The position numbers and the translations under genes are program-made. A stretch of DNA of 64,000 nt, taken from positions 1 through 64,000 of IMG/VR virus record IMGVR_UViG_3300032893_000001; one strand, written 5' to 3'. Shown piece after piece: positions 47,674 through 56,769 of the stretch. Below the pieces are notes generated by a model. It was given only the letters and a program-made list of their open reading frames with translations, was not told the origin of the DNA and did not search any database. How positions within the stretch are numbered: position 1 is the stretch's first letter; each line of letters opens with the position of its first letter. The stretch comes from a virus.

Positions 47674-48109
47674 CGCGCGAACTCCGAAGACCGTCGTCGA
47701 CATCAAAGAGATCCCGGAGGTCGAGCAGCTCCTCGAAACCGAGAAGAAAATTCAGGAGCTCATCGACAGCAACCCGGACTTCTACAAGAAGCTCGCGGAG
47801 CTGGTCGAAGAGCGCAACACGTACTTGCAAGCCGCCGAGAAAGTCGTTCGTGCCAGCGGCGTCTCCTGCGGACCGTTCAACAAGCTCTCGGAGACTGTCG
47901 ACATCGACGTCGAGAAACTCTTCGACGAGCTCGGACCGGACGGCTTCGCAGAAGTCGGTGGCTACACCGAGAAGGTGACCACGTACAAGCTCGATCGCAC
48001 GCGGTTCATCTCCCACCTCGAGGCAGGGCACGTTCCGCAGGAAGTCAAAGAGACCTGCGTCGGCGTGAAGCGTAGCTACAAGAAGCCGGAGACGTACAAG
48101 CTGCCATGA
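47660..48109 (+). CDS. Coiled-coil protein of unknown function, 149 aa
   Basis: The start is ATG 47660 with GGAGGA upstream, overlapping the preceding gene by 14 bases. Residues about 15-70 form a helical coiled coil (VEQLLETEKKIQELIDSNPD, LAELVEERNTYLQAAEKVVR). The C-terminal half is folded (VDIDVEKLFDELGPDGFAEV, EKVTTYKLDRTRFISHLEAG). Not assigned. Confidence 0.65.
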   Translation: MAKGNARTPKTVVDIKEIPEVEQLLETEKKIQELIDSNPDFYKKLAELVEERNTYLQAAEKVVRASGVSCGPFNKLSETVDIDVEKLFDELGPDGFAEVGGYTEKVTTYKLDRTRFISHLEAGHVPQEVKETCVGVKRSYKKPETYKLP

Positions 48110-48435
48110 TGAACTACAGCAAATCGATCACCGACCTCGACGGCAACGAGATCAAACGAGAAGGAGGAGCCATCAAGAACGACCGCGTACGTGACCTCCT
48201 CGGCGACGAGAAGGCGCAGGTCGAAGTTCTCGTTGGCACGACACTGGGCTTCGGTGAAGCGAAGGTACACGTCGCAGTCCGCCTGACGTGCAACCAGGAC
48301 GAGGCCACCGTCTTCGAAGCGGGAGAGATTGCCTACCGCACGGCGAAAGAGATCGCTCGAAGCAGCCTCGACGATCTCGCGCCGCCTCTTCCGAACATCG
48401 CTGCATCACCTCCGCCGGCAGGCACCCCCCGATGA
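48106..48435 (+). CDS. Small unknown protein, 109 aa
   Basis: The start ATG 48106 overlaps the preceding stop (ATGA). The centre is a beta-rich region (QVEVLVGTTLGFGEAKVHVA, VRLTCNQDEATVFEAGEIAY) followed by a helix and a Pro-rich end. Such short proteins with one beta sheet and helix are common between helicase and UDG genes in phages. Function unknown. Confidence 0.6.
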   Translation: MMNYSKSITDLDGNEIKREGGAIKNDRVRDLLGDEKAQVEVLVGTTLGFGEAKVHVAVRLTCNQDEATVFEAGEIAYRTAKEIARSSLDDLAPPLPNIAASPPPAGTPR

Positions 48436-48782
48436 GAAAAGGCACGCTCAAGCCAAACGCGCTCGCGATCGCAAGCCTCGAAGCCGACTTCATCAACCCG
48501 CCAACGGGGAAGATGACGGCGAAGGCCGCCTTCGTGAATCTGGAAACGGGCGCAACGCACGGATGGACGACGCACCAGACCTGGTCCCCGTCGACCATTC
48601 AAAAACTTCGCGAGTTGAAGGACGCGATGGAGGCAGACATGGCCGCCGCCCACTTCCTCGAGGCGGGCATCGAAGAACCCGGCGGAATCACGATGCCTGC
48701 CACCTCTTCGCGCGTCGTTTCGCCTGGCGGACTCGGGGAACACCTGGATAGTCAAGGAGAAGACGCCGAATCGATTGCATGA
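48432..48782 (+). CDS. Small unknown protein, 116 aa
   Basis: The start is ATG 48432, overlapping the preceding stop by 4 bases. The longer frame is not needed. It has a mixed beta/alpha core (IASLEADFINPPTGKMTAKA, FVNLETGATHGWTTHQTWSP, IQKLRELKDAMEADMAAAHF) and a flexible C-terminus. Not recognised. It closes this gene run; 98 bases with nothing I can identify separate it from the terminator. Confidence 0.6.
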   Translation: MRKGTLKPNALAIASLEADFINPPTGKMTAKAAFVNLETGATHGWTTHQTWSPSTIQKLRELKDAMEADMAAAHFLEAGIEEPGGITMPATSSRVVSPGGLGEHLDSQGEDAESIA

Positions 48783-48880
48783 GGCGCGCGTCGGTTGACT
48801 TCTTCGATGCCCTCGAGCATCGTGAGCAGTCCACGGAGCGCGCGTCATGATCTACCCCCAGACGCACTGACGACGGAAAA

Positions 48881-48917
48881 AGAAGGGCGGCCGCAAGGTA
48901 CGCCCTTCTCCTTTTTT
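48881..48917 (+). terminator. Rho-independent terminator
   Basis: A 9-base perfect stem AGAAGGGCG with CGCCCTTCT around an 11-base loop is followed by CC and six T residues. It ends the gene run from 44047 and is followed at once by the dyad at 48944 and the DnaB-like helicase gene. Confidence 0.85.
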
Positions 48918-48943
48918 CTACCCCCGAGACGACCGACGCAACT

Positions 48944-48976
48944 CTGCGCGCCACCCGGTATAAGGGCTGCGCGCAG
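48944..48976 (+). promoter_or_regulatory. Dyad around a TATAAG box
   Basis: CTGCGCGC (48944-48951) and its inverse GCGCGCAG (48969-48976) flank TATAAG (48959-48964). The second copy is itself inside the palindrome CTGCGCGCAG. The box could be the -10 of a promoter for the replication genes and the arms a repressor site. A good -35 is not visible. Confidence 0.4.
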
Positions 48977-48999
48977 GACAACTATTGCAAGGAGGCACC

Positions 49000-50412
49000 A
49001 TGGCTCACATCGAGATGCAGCTACTCAGCCGCATCGTACGAACAGGCGCCCTCGCCGCTGCCCTCGACTGGGGTATCGTCCCGAACGACTTCCGTACCAC
49101 GGAAGGCCGCGGGCTGTTCGTCAACATCCTTGGCTACTGGCGTGCGAACGACACGCAGGGTGCCATCCCCGGCCCCTTTCTCATCAAGGAGGCGTACCCG
49201 ACCTTCGAATTTTGTGATGACCCGTCGATGACGACGGAGGCGCTTTGTACCGAAGTTCGAAAGAACCGTCTCGCACTCGAAATGAAGGAGTACATCGGCA
49301 ACCGTCTGGAGGACATCGACGTCGACCCGATGGGGGCACTCAACAGCCTCGTCAGCGAGTTGCAACGACTACAGAACGTCGGGTTGAAGAACTACGACTC
49401 CCACTTCGATGACGCGATGGAGGAGCTCCTTCTTCGCTACAAGAACGCCAAGGACGGCGTAGGCAACTCCTCGCTGCTCTGGCCATGGGAACCGTTCAAC
49501 GAGCAGACACTCGGCATCCAAGAGGACGACTACATCGTTCTGTACGGTCGACCGAAGAGCATGAAGTCCTTCGTGTTGTCCGCGATGGCTGCGAGCGCAT
49601 ACGACCAGGGAAAGAAGGTGCTCGTCTACACGAAGGAGATGCCCGCTTGGCAGCTCTTCCGCCGAGTCGGAGCCTTCATCGCTCGCCTGCCATACAGCGA
49701 GCTTCGTCTTGGCCGCTTGAGCCCAGAAGACGAGCAGAAGCTCAACGATCTCTACATGATGGTCAGAGAGCAATCGAAGGCCACGCAGGGTAGCCACAAC
49801 ATCATCTGCATCTCGGGACGTGACGCTCCTGCGGGTCAGGACAGCATGTCGTGGGTCCGCAGCAAGGTCGACAAGTACCAACCAGACATCGTCTTCATCG
49901 ATGGCCTGTACCTGATGAGCGCCGATGGCAAACCCGGTAAAGACCACGAGCGTGTCGCCTCGATCTCTCGAGCAGCACGCGACATGGTCCTCGGAACGCG
50001 CATCCCGCTCGTCGCTACGATGCAAGCCAACCGCAACGCGGCGAAGCACAACAACGCGGAGCTCGACGAGATCGCGTACTCCGACGCCATCGGACAAGAC
50101 GCAACGGTGGCTATTCGTTGCATCAACGATCGATCGGATGAGCATCCGACCGTGTCACTGGTCATCGGTGGCTCCCGCGAGTTCAAGCTCCACGGAGTCA
50201 AGATCAACGCGCGCCCCTGCGTCGACTTTTCATTCAACCGCGAGATGACGGAGAAGGAAATCTCCAAGGCCGCTGAGAAAGACGCTGAGGGTGGCGAAGA
50301 CGAAAAGAAGAAGAAAGCGATCACGCGGCAGCCCGTGACGAAGATGAACAAGGACAACGTTCCGACCTCCACCATCTCCGAGGTCAAGGAAAACATCAAA
50401 GACATCGTATGA
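49000..50412 (+). CDS. DnaB-like replicative helicase, 470 aa
   Basis: The start is ATG 49000 with AAGGAGG. The N-terminal 150 residues are helical, as in the DnaB primase-interaction domain. The RecA-like motor has Walker A GRPKSMKS (183-190) and Walker B DIVFIDGLYLM (D301), plus IPLVATMQANRNA (sensor/H3-like). It is preceded by IGQDATVAI-type motif 4 features at the C-terminal side. Hexameric 5'-3' helicase that opens the fork, working with the primase encoded next. Confidence 0.85.
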   Translation: MAHIEMQLLSRIVRTGALAAALDWGIVPNDFRTTEGRGLFVNILGYWRANDTQGAIPGPFLIKEAYPTFEFCDDPSMTTEALCTEVRKNRLALEMKEYIGNRLEDIDVDPMGALNSLVSELQRLQNVGLKNYDSHFDDAMEELLLRYKNAKDGVGNSSLLWPWEPFNEQTLGIQEDDYIVLYGRPKSMKSFVLSAMAASAYDQGKKVLVYTKEMPAWQLFRRVGAFIARLPYSELRLGRLSPEDEQKLNDLYMMVREQSKATQGSHNIICISGRDAPAGQDSMSWVRSKVDKYQPDIVFIDGLYLMSADGKPGKDHERVASISRAARDMVLGTRIPLVATMQANRNAAKHNNAELDEIAYSDAIGQDATVAIRCINDRSDEHPTVSLVIGGSREFKLHGVKINARPCVDFSFNREMTEKEISKAAEKDAEGGEDEKKKKAITRQPVTKMNKDNVPTSTISEVKENIKDIV

Positions 50413-51389
50413 CCATCAACACCGAAGTCCTCGACGTCGTCTCGAAGTTCCTGGACGGCGCACGACGAAGCGGCCCTGACAACGTCATGGCCATCTGCCC
50501 CTTCCACGTGAAGGCGGAAACAGGACTTCCGGAGAAGACGCCGTCGTTCGCAATCTCGCTCACGACAGGCTTGTGGATGTGCCACGCCTGCCACGAGAAG
50601 GGGAACCTTCGAACGTTCCTGCGGGACATCGGCGTTCCCGGCAAGACGATCGACACGTTCTACAAGCCGTTGCTCGAGCAGATCGAGGAGCGTGCAGCGC
50701 GGCAGACTCGCAAGGCTCAGCGCATCTTCAGCGGCCTGACCAGCGGTGTTCTCGAGGAGAGCAGTCTCGGTCTCTTCGAGCATTGCCCGCTGTCCCTCCT
50801 CGAGGAGGGCTTCTCCGAAGACACGCTGAAGCACTTCGACGTCGGCTACGACACGAAGAACAACCGTATCACGTTTCCTATCCGGGACATCCTCGGGCGA
50901 CTTGTCGGCATCAGTGGCAGAGCGACGATGGACGATCACCCGCGGTACAAAGTGTACTCGGAGAAGGAATACAAGGCTTGGGGACTGACGCCCATCTCCA
51001 CGGACAAGAGTCACATTCTCTGGAACGCGGAGCGCGTCTACCCCGAGTCCTGGTTCGACAAGTCACCTGCCATTCTCGTGTGCGAAGGATTCAAGGCGTG
51101 CATGTGGTCATGGCAGGCCGGCTTCAAGAACACCGTAGCGCTGATGGGGTCCTTCCTTTCCCCGTACCAGCGCGCGGTACTTGAGCGCATGGGTGGTGCG
51201 GTCTACTTGTTTCTCGACAACGACGAGGCTGGACAGAAAGGAGTCATGCAGATCAGCCGACGGCTCGCCCGGACCCTGCGGGTGCGCGTCGTGCAGTACG
51301 AAGAACGTCAACCAACCGACCTGAGCCCACAACAAGTCCAAGAGGCCGTCTCGAAGGCGGTGGACTACATCGGGCCGATAGAGAGGTAA
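50409..51389 (+). CDS. DnaG-like primase, 326 aa
   Basis: A CHC2-type zinc site (C30-P-F-H33 and C58-H-A-C61) is followed by a TOPRIM domain with E226 in ILVCEGFKAC and D270-x-D272 in YLFLDNDEAG. At 326 residues the protein is short compared with bacterial DnaG (about 580) and lacks the C-terminal helicase-binding domain, as is common in phages. It overlaps the helicase gene by 4 bases and primes the lagging strand. Confidence 0.88.
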   Translation: MTINTEVLDVVSKFLDGARRSGPDNVMAICPFHVKAETGLPEKTPSFAISLTTGLWMCHACHEKGNLRTFLRDIGVPGKTIDTFYKPLLEQIEERAARQTRKAQRIFSGLTSGVLEESSLGLFEHCPLSLLEEGFSEDTLKHFDVGYDTKNNRITFPIRDILGRLVGISGRATMDDHPRYKVYSEKEYKAWGLTPISTDKSHILWNAERVYPESWFDKSPAILVCEGFKACMWSWQAGFKNTVALMGSFLSPYQRAVLERMGGAVYLFLDNDEAGQKGVMQISRRLARTLRVRVVQYEERQPTDLSPQQVQEAVSKAVDYIGPIER

Positions 51390-51391
51390 CA

Positions 51392-52570
51392 ATGTTCGGA
51401 AAAGATCCCACCAGGCTGGGCCGTGTGCCCGCTTTCGGTGGCTCGCTCAACCAGCGCGCTACCGCTTTCAAGGACCATTCGCGTGGACCGCGCACGACCC
51501 GTGGCCGTCGCTTCAGCGACGAGTACAAGCCGCCCATGGGTCCTCACGCACTCGACGTCGGCCGCCTGCTTCCCGGCAACTACACCGTGCAGATCGCCGG
51601 TGACGAGAAGGGCGAAAGCCTCGCAGAGGTGCAACTCGAGTTCTTCCCGTTCGTCGAGCACTTCGACGGACGCACGAACAAGTCCAGCGTCTGCTCGGGT
51701 GGTCCGCTGCACAACTTCAAGGGCAAGCGGGACGACTGCCGCGGATGCGACATGTTCTACGAGGGCCTCGGAGCACCGAAGGGGACGACGAAGCGCATGT
51801 CGAAGCGCGACATGTTCGTCTTCAACTTCTTGCACATGGCTCCGTACCACAAGGTGGAGTCGCTCGATCAGAACACGGGGCAGATCCGCGTGAACGAGCG
51901 TGGCGAGCCCTACTACGACTGGCATCCGTGCGAAGGTCGAACCTGCACGGCGTGCAAGGCCGGCAAGGAGACGAAGCACGGGCGTGTGCGCCCCTGGCCG
52001 ATGGGGTACTCGCACTTCAACACGCTGATCGAGGCGTACAACCCGCTCGTGGGCAACTCGTGCGCAAGCTGCGGCACCAAGAACAGCATCCGGTCCATCG
52101 CCTGGGTGTGCCCCGTCGAAGGCTGCGGCGAGGCGATCATCGACCTCTCGACCACCACCATGACCGACGCGGACATCGCGAAGATCGTGATGCGAGAAAT
52201 CGAGTGCCCGGCCTGCAAGAACCGAGTGATGGCGCAGGAGATGTACGAGTGCACCGCATGCGGCAATGCGCGCCGTGCCTCGATCTTCGACGTCAACATC
52301 CACGTTCAGCGCATCAACAACTCGAAGGAGGGGGGCAACCAGACGACGCTCATGGTGACGGACTGGTCACACCCCTGCCCGATCGATCCATCGTTCACGG
52401 AGATCGCAAAGCCGCTGCCTCTCGACAAGATGTACGCTCCGACGCCCCTCGAGGTGCAGGATCGTCTCTTCGAGGCGCAGGGCGCAGGACCCGTCACGAA
52501 CCAGGGGTACCGCCCGTACGGCGGCGGACAACCCGTCGGTGGACCGCAGGGACCCAACTACGGACACTGA
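51392..52570 (+). CDS. Zinc-rich protein, candidate ssDNA-binding protein, 392 aa
   Basis: The protein holds many CxxC or CxxxxC sites (CRGCDM, CTACKAG, CASCG, CPVEGCG, CPACKN, CTACGN). They form a row of zinc ribbons from about residue 125 to 300. A beta-rich N-terminal part looks OB-like (LLPGNYTVQIAGDEKGESLA, EVQLEFFPFVEHFDG). The Gly/Pro-rich tail ends YRPYGGGQPVGGPQGPNYGH. Placed between primase and polymerase and followed by a terminator, it is a good candidate for the phage ssDNA-binding protein (T4 gp32 also has zinc). That is inference. Confidence 0.55.
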   Translation: MFGKDPTRLGRVPAFGGSLNQRATAFKDHSRGPRTTRGRRFSDEYKPPMGPHALDVGRLLPGNYTVQIAGDEKGESLAEVQLEFFPFVEHFDGRTNKSSVCSGGPLHNFKGKRDDCRGCDMFYEGLGAPKGTTKRMSKRDMFVFNFLHMAPYHKVESLDQNTGQIRVNERGEPYYDWHPCEGRTCTACKAGKETKHGRVRPWPMGYSHFNTLIEAYNPLVGNSCASCGTKNSIRSIAWVCPVEGCGEAIIDLSTTTMTDADIAKIVMREIECPACKNRVMAQEMYECTACGNARRASIFDVNIHVQRINNSKEGGNQTTLMVTDWSHPCPIDPSFTEIAKPLPLDKMYAPTPLEVQDRLFEAQGAGPVTNQGYRPYGGGQPVGGPQGPNYGH

Positions 52571-52578
52571 GCACAACG

Positions 52579-52611
52579 AGCCCGCGCTGAGGAATCGGCG
52601 CGGGCTTTTTT
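52579..52611 (+). terminator. Rho-independent terminator
   Basis: A 9-base stem AGCCCGCGC with GCGCGGGCT closes a 10-base loop and leads into TTTTTT. It lies between the zinc-rich protein and the DNA polymerase gene. Confidence 0.88.
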
Positions 52612-52626
52612 CTTTCTGGAGGATGA

Positions 52627-54576
52627 ATGGCCTGGAACATCTCGATGCCAGACGCCGAGTGGTACACCTCGGAGACCGATCGACGAGCGCTGATGCAGAT
52701 CGTGCAAGAGGTGAAAGAGAAGAGTGTCGTTGCGATCGACACCGAGACGACCGGCCGCAACTACATGCGGGACATCCCGTTGTACTGGTCGATCTCCTAC
52801 GAGACGGACATGCCCGGCCGCTTCCGTCGCATTTGCATGCGCTCCGACACGATGCAGTTCTTCCGCGAGTCCTTCAAGGACGAGAAGAAGGAGTGGGTCT
52901 TCGCGAACGCGAAGTACGACATGCACATGTTGTACAACGTCGGCATCGAGTTGAAGGGCACGATCTGCGACACCCAGGTCATGCACGCGCTGCTCTATGA
53001 AGAGGAAAGCCACTCGCTCGAGAACATGGCCCGCCAAGTCCTGGGGTGGACATGGAAGGACGACTTCAAGACTGGCTTCAAGAAGGAAGGCCCGAAGGCG
53101 TTCCTCACGCGTCTCGAACAAGAAGACGTAGGTCGTCTTGCCGAATACGCTTCGAACGACGCGTACGGCACCCTCTTCATCCGCAACAAGCTGAAGAAGG
53201 AGCTCGAGGAAGCTATCACCTGGAGCCTCTACCCCGAGTTGTACGACACGCTGCACGACGTCTTCTACAAGATCGAGTCGCCGTTCACGCGGGTGCTCTG
53301 GAAGTGCGAACGCAACGGATTCTTCATCGACGAGGAGTACCTGAAGGCTGCCGACGTTCCCGTGACCGCGGAGCTCCAAAGAATCGAACGAGAGATCGTG
53401 AAGATGGTCGGGCGGCCCTTCAACACCAACAGCTCGATGCAGCTTCGCCAGTACTTCTTCGAGGAAAAGAAGTACCGTCCCCTGAAGCTCACCAAGGGGG
53501 GCAAGACAGGAAAGAAAGAGCCGTCGACGGACTTCGACACGCTCGAGTTTCTAGCGGGCGAGTACCGAGACCCGGTTGCGGAGCTGATGCTCAAACAGCG
53601 TGACCTCAGCAAGCTGAAGGGCACGTACATCGACGGCATCCGTGACCACCTCGACCAGTGGGGGCGCGTTCACTACAAGTTCAACCAAGACGTCGCGCGA
53701 ACTGGTCGTCTTTCCTCTTCGGAGATCAACTGCCAGAACATCCCGCGCCCCGACACGGACAAGTACCGCATCCGCCGTGCGTTCATCTCAGAGCCGGGGA
53801 ACAACCTGATCGTCGCCGACTACGAGCAGCTCGAGATGCGTCTGCTGGCTGCCGCGGCCCTCGAGAAGGACATGATCGACATCTTCCTCAAGGGATGGGA
53901 CATCCACATGGGCAACGCCTCGCTCGTGTTCAACATCCCGTACGAAGACCTGGAGAAGGCCAAGAAGGTCGACAAGAAGGTCAAAGCCGGCGAGCTGCCC
54001 GAGGCGGAGATGACGGACTACTACCGCAAGTGCCTGGAGGCGAGGCAGCACGTCAAGACCATCGGCTTCGGTCTCAACTACGGCATGAAGGAGAAGAAGC
54101 TCGCCAACGACCTGCGTATCACGAAGGAAGAGGCCATCAACCTGATCAACAGGTACATGGACCGCTACCCTGCGGTGAAGAAGTTCTACGCGGACAGCAT
54201 CGGCGTTGTACGGCAAACGGGGTACGCGTACACGCTGTTGGGACGTCGTCGCTTCCTGCCCGAGATCAACTCCACGCAGAACGACATCCGCTGGCGTGCA
54301 GAGCGGCAAGCATCCAACGTTCCGATCCAGGGCACTGCGGCTGACGTCGTGAAGATGGCCATGATTCTCTGCGATCAAGCCAACCTCGTCGACGAGTACG
54401 GCTTCCACATGCTGCTTCAGGTTCACGACGAGCTCGCCTTCGAAGGTCCAGAGGAGACGACGGAGGAGTGCCTGAAGGTCATCAAGGAGATCATGGAGGA
54501 CTCGCTGCCGACCAAGCTCGCGGTTCCACTCGAGGTCTCCATCGGTAAGGGCAAAAGCTGGATGGATGCGAAGTGA
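52627..54576 (+). CDS. polA: Family A DNA polymerase with 3'-5' exonuclease, 649 aa
   Basis: The exonuclease domain shows Exo I VVAIDTETTG (D38, E40), Exo II FANAKYDMH and Exo III YASNDAYG. The polymerase domain shows motif A LIVADYEQLEMRLLA (D398), motif B RQHVKTIGFGLNYGM, and motif C LQVHDEL (H600-D601-E602). The 5'-3' exonuclease domain of bacterial PolI is missing, as in T7-type polymerases. It is the replicative polymerase. ATG with AGGA upstream; its last bases overlap the HU-like gene start. Confidence 0.95.
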   Translation: MAWNISMPDAEWYTSETDRRALMQIVQEVKEKSVVAIDTETTGRNYMRDIPLYWSISYETDMPGRFRRICMRSDTMQFFRESFKDEKKEWVFANAKYDMHMLYNVGIELKGTICDTQVMHALLYEEESHSLENMARQVLGWTWKDDFKTGFKKEGPKAFLTRLEQEDVGRLAEYASNDAYGTLFIRNKLKKELEEAITWSLYPELYDTLHDVFYKIESPFTRVLWKCERNGFFIDEEYLKAADVPVTAELQRIEREIVKMVGRPFNTNSSMQLRQYFFEEKKYRPLKLTKGGKTGKKEPSTDFDTLEFLAGEYRDPVAELMLKQRDLSKLKGTYIDGIRDHLDQWGRVHYKFNQDVARTGRLSSSEINCQNIPRPDTDKYRIRRAFISEPGNNLIVADYEQLEMRLLAAAALEKDMIDIFLKGWDIHMGNASLVFNIPYEDLEKAKKVDKKVKAGELPEAEMTDYYRKCLEARQHVKTIGFGLNYGMKEKKLANDLRITKEEAINLINRYMDRYPAVKKFYADSIGVVRQTGYAYTLLGRRRFLPEINSTQNDIRWRAERQASNVPIQGTAADVVKMAMILCDQANLVDEYGFHMLLQVHDELAFEGPEETTEECLKVIKEIMEDSLPTKLAVPLEVSIGKGKSWMDAK

Positions 54577-55001
54577 ACAAGAAGCAACTCGACCAGCGCA
54601 TCGCAGCCGTGACGAACTACTCCACGCAGGAAGTTGCGGCGATCACCTCGACGTTCTTGAGGCTGATCGTCCACGACCTCCTGCGTGGAGAACGCGTCTA
54701 TCTGCCTACCCTCGGGAAGTTTCGAATGAAGGGCGAAGTCACCGCGTTGCGGGTATCCTTCTCTCGTTCGAAGAACTTCAAAAAGAACCTCCAGGAGCAC
54801 CTGGGGCAACACGGAGCGAGACCCATGCAGAAGTACGGCGTAGACGAGACCACGGGGCAGGACCAAGAGAAGCTCGAGAAGCGAGCTGCCCAGGGTTGCC
54901 CGATGTGCGGCGGCAAGGTGGAGAGGCAGGGCAACCTGTTGATTTGCTCGAGCTGCGGCACCCAGCCCTTCGAGGGCATCCCCGGCACCGGTAGCAAGTA
55001 G
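54573..55001 (+). CDS. HU/IHF-like protein fused to a zinc ribbon, 142 aa
   Basis: The start is GTG 54573, overlapping the polymerase stop by 4 bases. Residues about 1-75 are HU/IHF-like (MNKKQLDQRIAAVTNYSTQE, VAAITSTFLRLIVHDLLRGE, VYLPTLGKFRMKGEV), although the DNA-binding arm is shorter than usual. Residues about 108-132 are a zinc ribbon (CPMCGG then CSSCGT). A charged linker joins them. HU proteins bend and compact DNA; the extra zinc ribbon is not part of normal HU and may recruit another factor. Confidence 0.78.
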   Translation: MNKKQLDQRIAAVTNYSTQEVAAITSTFLRLIVHDLLRGERVYLPTLGKFRMKGEVTALRVSFSRSKNFKKNLQEHLGQHGARPMQKYGVDETTGQDQEKLEKRAAQGCPMCGGKVERQGNLLICSSCGTQPFEGIPGTGSK

Positions 55002-55026
55002 CTCGAGCGAGAAGGAACAAGACTGC

Positions 55027-55060
55027 CGCAGACACCCCGCTACACCTGGGGGTGTCGAGC
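55027..55060 (+). promoter_or_regulatory. Long hairpin before the recA-like gene
   Basis: GACACCCC (55031-55038) pairs with GGGGTGTC (55049-55056). The flanking GCAG and CTGC can extend the stem with a small bulge. There is no T run right behind it, so it is not a plain terminator; an RNA processing site or attenuator in front of the recombinase gene is possible. Confidence 0.35.
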
Positions 55061-55084
55061 TGCGCTTTTGCCCAAAGGAAGATC

Positions 55085-56290
55085 ATGAGCAAGAAAGACG
55101 ACATCCTCGAGAAGAAGAAGCGCATCAACGCGCTCGTGAACAAGATCAACGCCAAGGCCAAGAACAAGGTCGTTTGCTTCGCCAGCGAAGTACCGAACCC
55201 CTACATCCTTCGCTACCCCACGGGGTGCATGCAGCTCGACATCGATCTTGGAGGCGGCTTCCCCGCCGGCGGCATGAGCGTCATCTCCGGACCGGACGGC
55301 GCCGGCAAAACGATGCTGCTCTACCGCACGATGGCGATGCACCAACGCATCTTCGGGAACGCGTCGGCGATCGCTCTCGCTCCCATCGAGTTCCTCCCCG
55401 ACTACTTCTTCATGCGCCACTGCGGCGTCGACATCGCCATTCCGGACGAGATGATCGACCAAGCGCAAGAGATCCGAGAAGGTCGAGGGCTTCCTCTCTA
55501 CACGAAGGAGGAGATCAAGTCCTTCAAGTCGCAGACCGGCGAGTTCTTCATCATCCGCGGGGACACCGGCGAGAAGGTGCTGGACATCATCCTCGACTGC
55601 TTCGCATCCAAGGAGTTCGGCATCATCGGCATCGACTCCATCAACTCCTTCCAAAGCGGCGCAGAAGCCGGAACGGAGAGCCTCGAGGACAACGTGCAAC
55701 AGGCTGCGAGCGCGAGCGTTCTCACGCGCTTCACCAAGCGGTACCACCCGTTGACGCTCGGAATCGAAGGCGTCAACCACACCGCGATCTTGGCCACGGG
55801 ACAAGTCCGCGCCAACCGTGACCGCGCCAACGCGCCGTCGGCGATGCAGAAGTACATCAAGCAGTACCAAGAGGTGATGCCCTGGGCGATTCGTCACGCT
55901 GCGCTGCTGCGTGTGCTCATCTGGCCGGGTGAGAAGCTCCGCCAGAAGAGCGGCGAGAACAAAGGCGAGCAGCTCGGACGCACGCTTCAGTGGGACATCA
56001 GCAAGGGCAAGGCGGGCACGCACGACGGCATTCGTGGAGAAGCCGACTTCACCTACGAGCGTCTCTTGGATGACTACCACACGATCGTCCAAGCCGGTGT
56101 CTCGCAAGGCGTCATCCGAGAAAAGGCGGGCATGCTGTCCGTCGTACGCAAGGAAGATGGAGCGATCCTGCGCGAGAAGATCCCCGGCGTCGATACCTTC
56201 GTCAAAGACTTGCAGTCGAACGTCGAGTTCGAACTCGCAGTTCGACAGGAGATCTTGGCGGCTGCGGGGCACCTGTGCACCTACCGCTGA
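55085..56290 (+). CDS. RecA-like recombinase, 401 aa
   Basis: The start is ATG 55085 with AAAGGA upstream. Walker A is GPDGAGKT (69-76), Walker B FGIIGIDSINSF (D184, S185). The fold also fits ALLRVLIWPGEKLRQKSGE with the RecA-like strand and loop. It forms filaments for strand exchange and repair and is an analogue of UvsX/RecA of phages. The lysine-rich N-terminal helix (ILEKKKRINALVNKINAKAK) may take part in filament packing. Confidence 0.88.
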   Translation: MSKKDDILEKKKRINALVNKINAKAKNKVVCFASEVPNPYILRYPTGCMQLDIDLGGGFPAGGMSVISGPDGAGKTMLLYRTMAMHQRIFGNASAIALAPIEFLPDYFFMRHCGVDIAIPDEMIDQAQEIREGRGLPLYTKEEIKSFKSQTGEFFIIRGDTGEKVLDIILDCFASKEFGIIGIDSINSFQSGAEAGTESLEDNVQQAASASVLTRFTKRYHPLTLGIEGVNHTAILATGQVRANRDRANAPSAMQKYIKQYQEVMPWAIRHAALLRVLIWPGEKLRQKSGENKGEQLGRTLQWDISKGKAGTHDGIRGEADFTYERLLDDYHTIVQAGVSQGVIREKAGMLSVVRKEDGAILREKIPGVDTFVKDLQSNVEFELAVRQEILAAAGHLCTYR

Positions 56291-56769
56291 CCGTTCGGCT
56301 CGACAAGCAACCCGACGGCGTCTACGTGGACGTCGTCGGGGAGGGCGTCCAAGACCGCATCGGACCGTTCAACGTCAACGACCCGAGCCAACTTCTTCAG
56401 GCAGTGCTCTCCCGACCAGAACAAGAGGGGCTTGGCACACCGTCACGACGCATGCTGAAACGCGCGCGCCGCACCGAGAAGGGGATCGCGGAGGACGTCG
56501 GGGGCAAGCAACAAAAGAACTCCGGCGCACTGCCCTGGGCCAAAGGAGACGTTCGAAAGAAGGGAGAGCTCAGGATCGAGTCCAAGACCACGCGATCGAA
56601 GCAGTACACCGTCACACGACGGGAGCTCGACAAGATTCGTGGCGAGTGTGGCCTTGGCGAGAAGCCAGCCTTCGTCATCACGTTCGTCAACAGAGGCACC
56701 CTTCGAGAAGAAGACAAGTGGGTGCTCATCCCCTACGAGGACTGGCGTGCAACTCACAAAAATCGCTGA
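56275..56769 (+). CDS. PD-(D/E)xK resolvase-type endonuclease, 164 aa
   Basis: The start is GTG 56275, inside the end of the recombinase gene. The nuclease core reads NSGALPWAKGDVRKKGELRI then ESKTTRSKQYTVTRRELDKI and PAFVITFVNRGTL. The aspartate in KGD, the E-x-K in RIESK and the following helix match the archaeal Hjc-like and phage Holliday junction resolvase family. It probably cuts branched recombination intermediates. A second resolvase of a different family lies at 60913. Confidence 0.7.
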   Translation: MHLPLTVRLDKQPDGVYVDVVGEGVQDRIGPFNVNDPSQLLQAVLSRPEQEGLGTPSRRMLKRARRTEKGIAEDVGGKQQKNSGALPWAKGDVRKKGELRIESKTTRSKQYTVTRRELDKIRGECGLGEKPAFVITFVNRGTLREEDKWVLIPYEDWRATHKNR

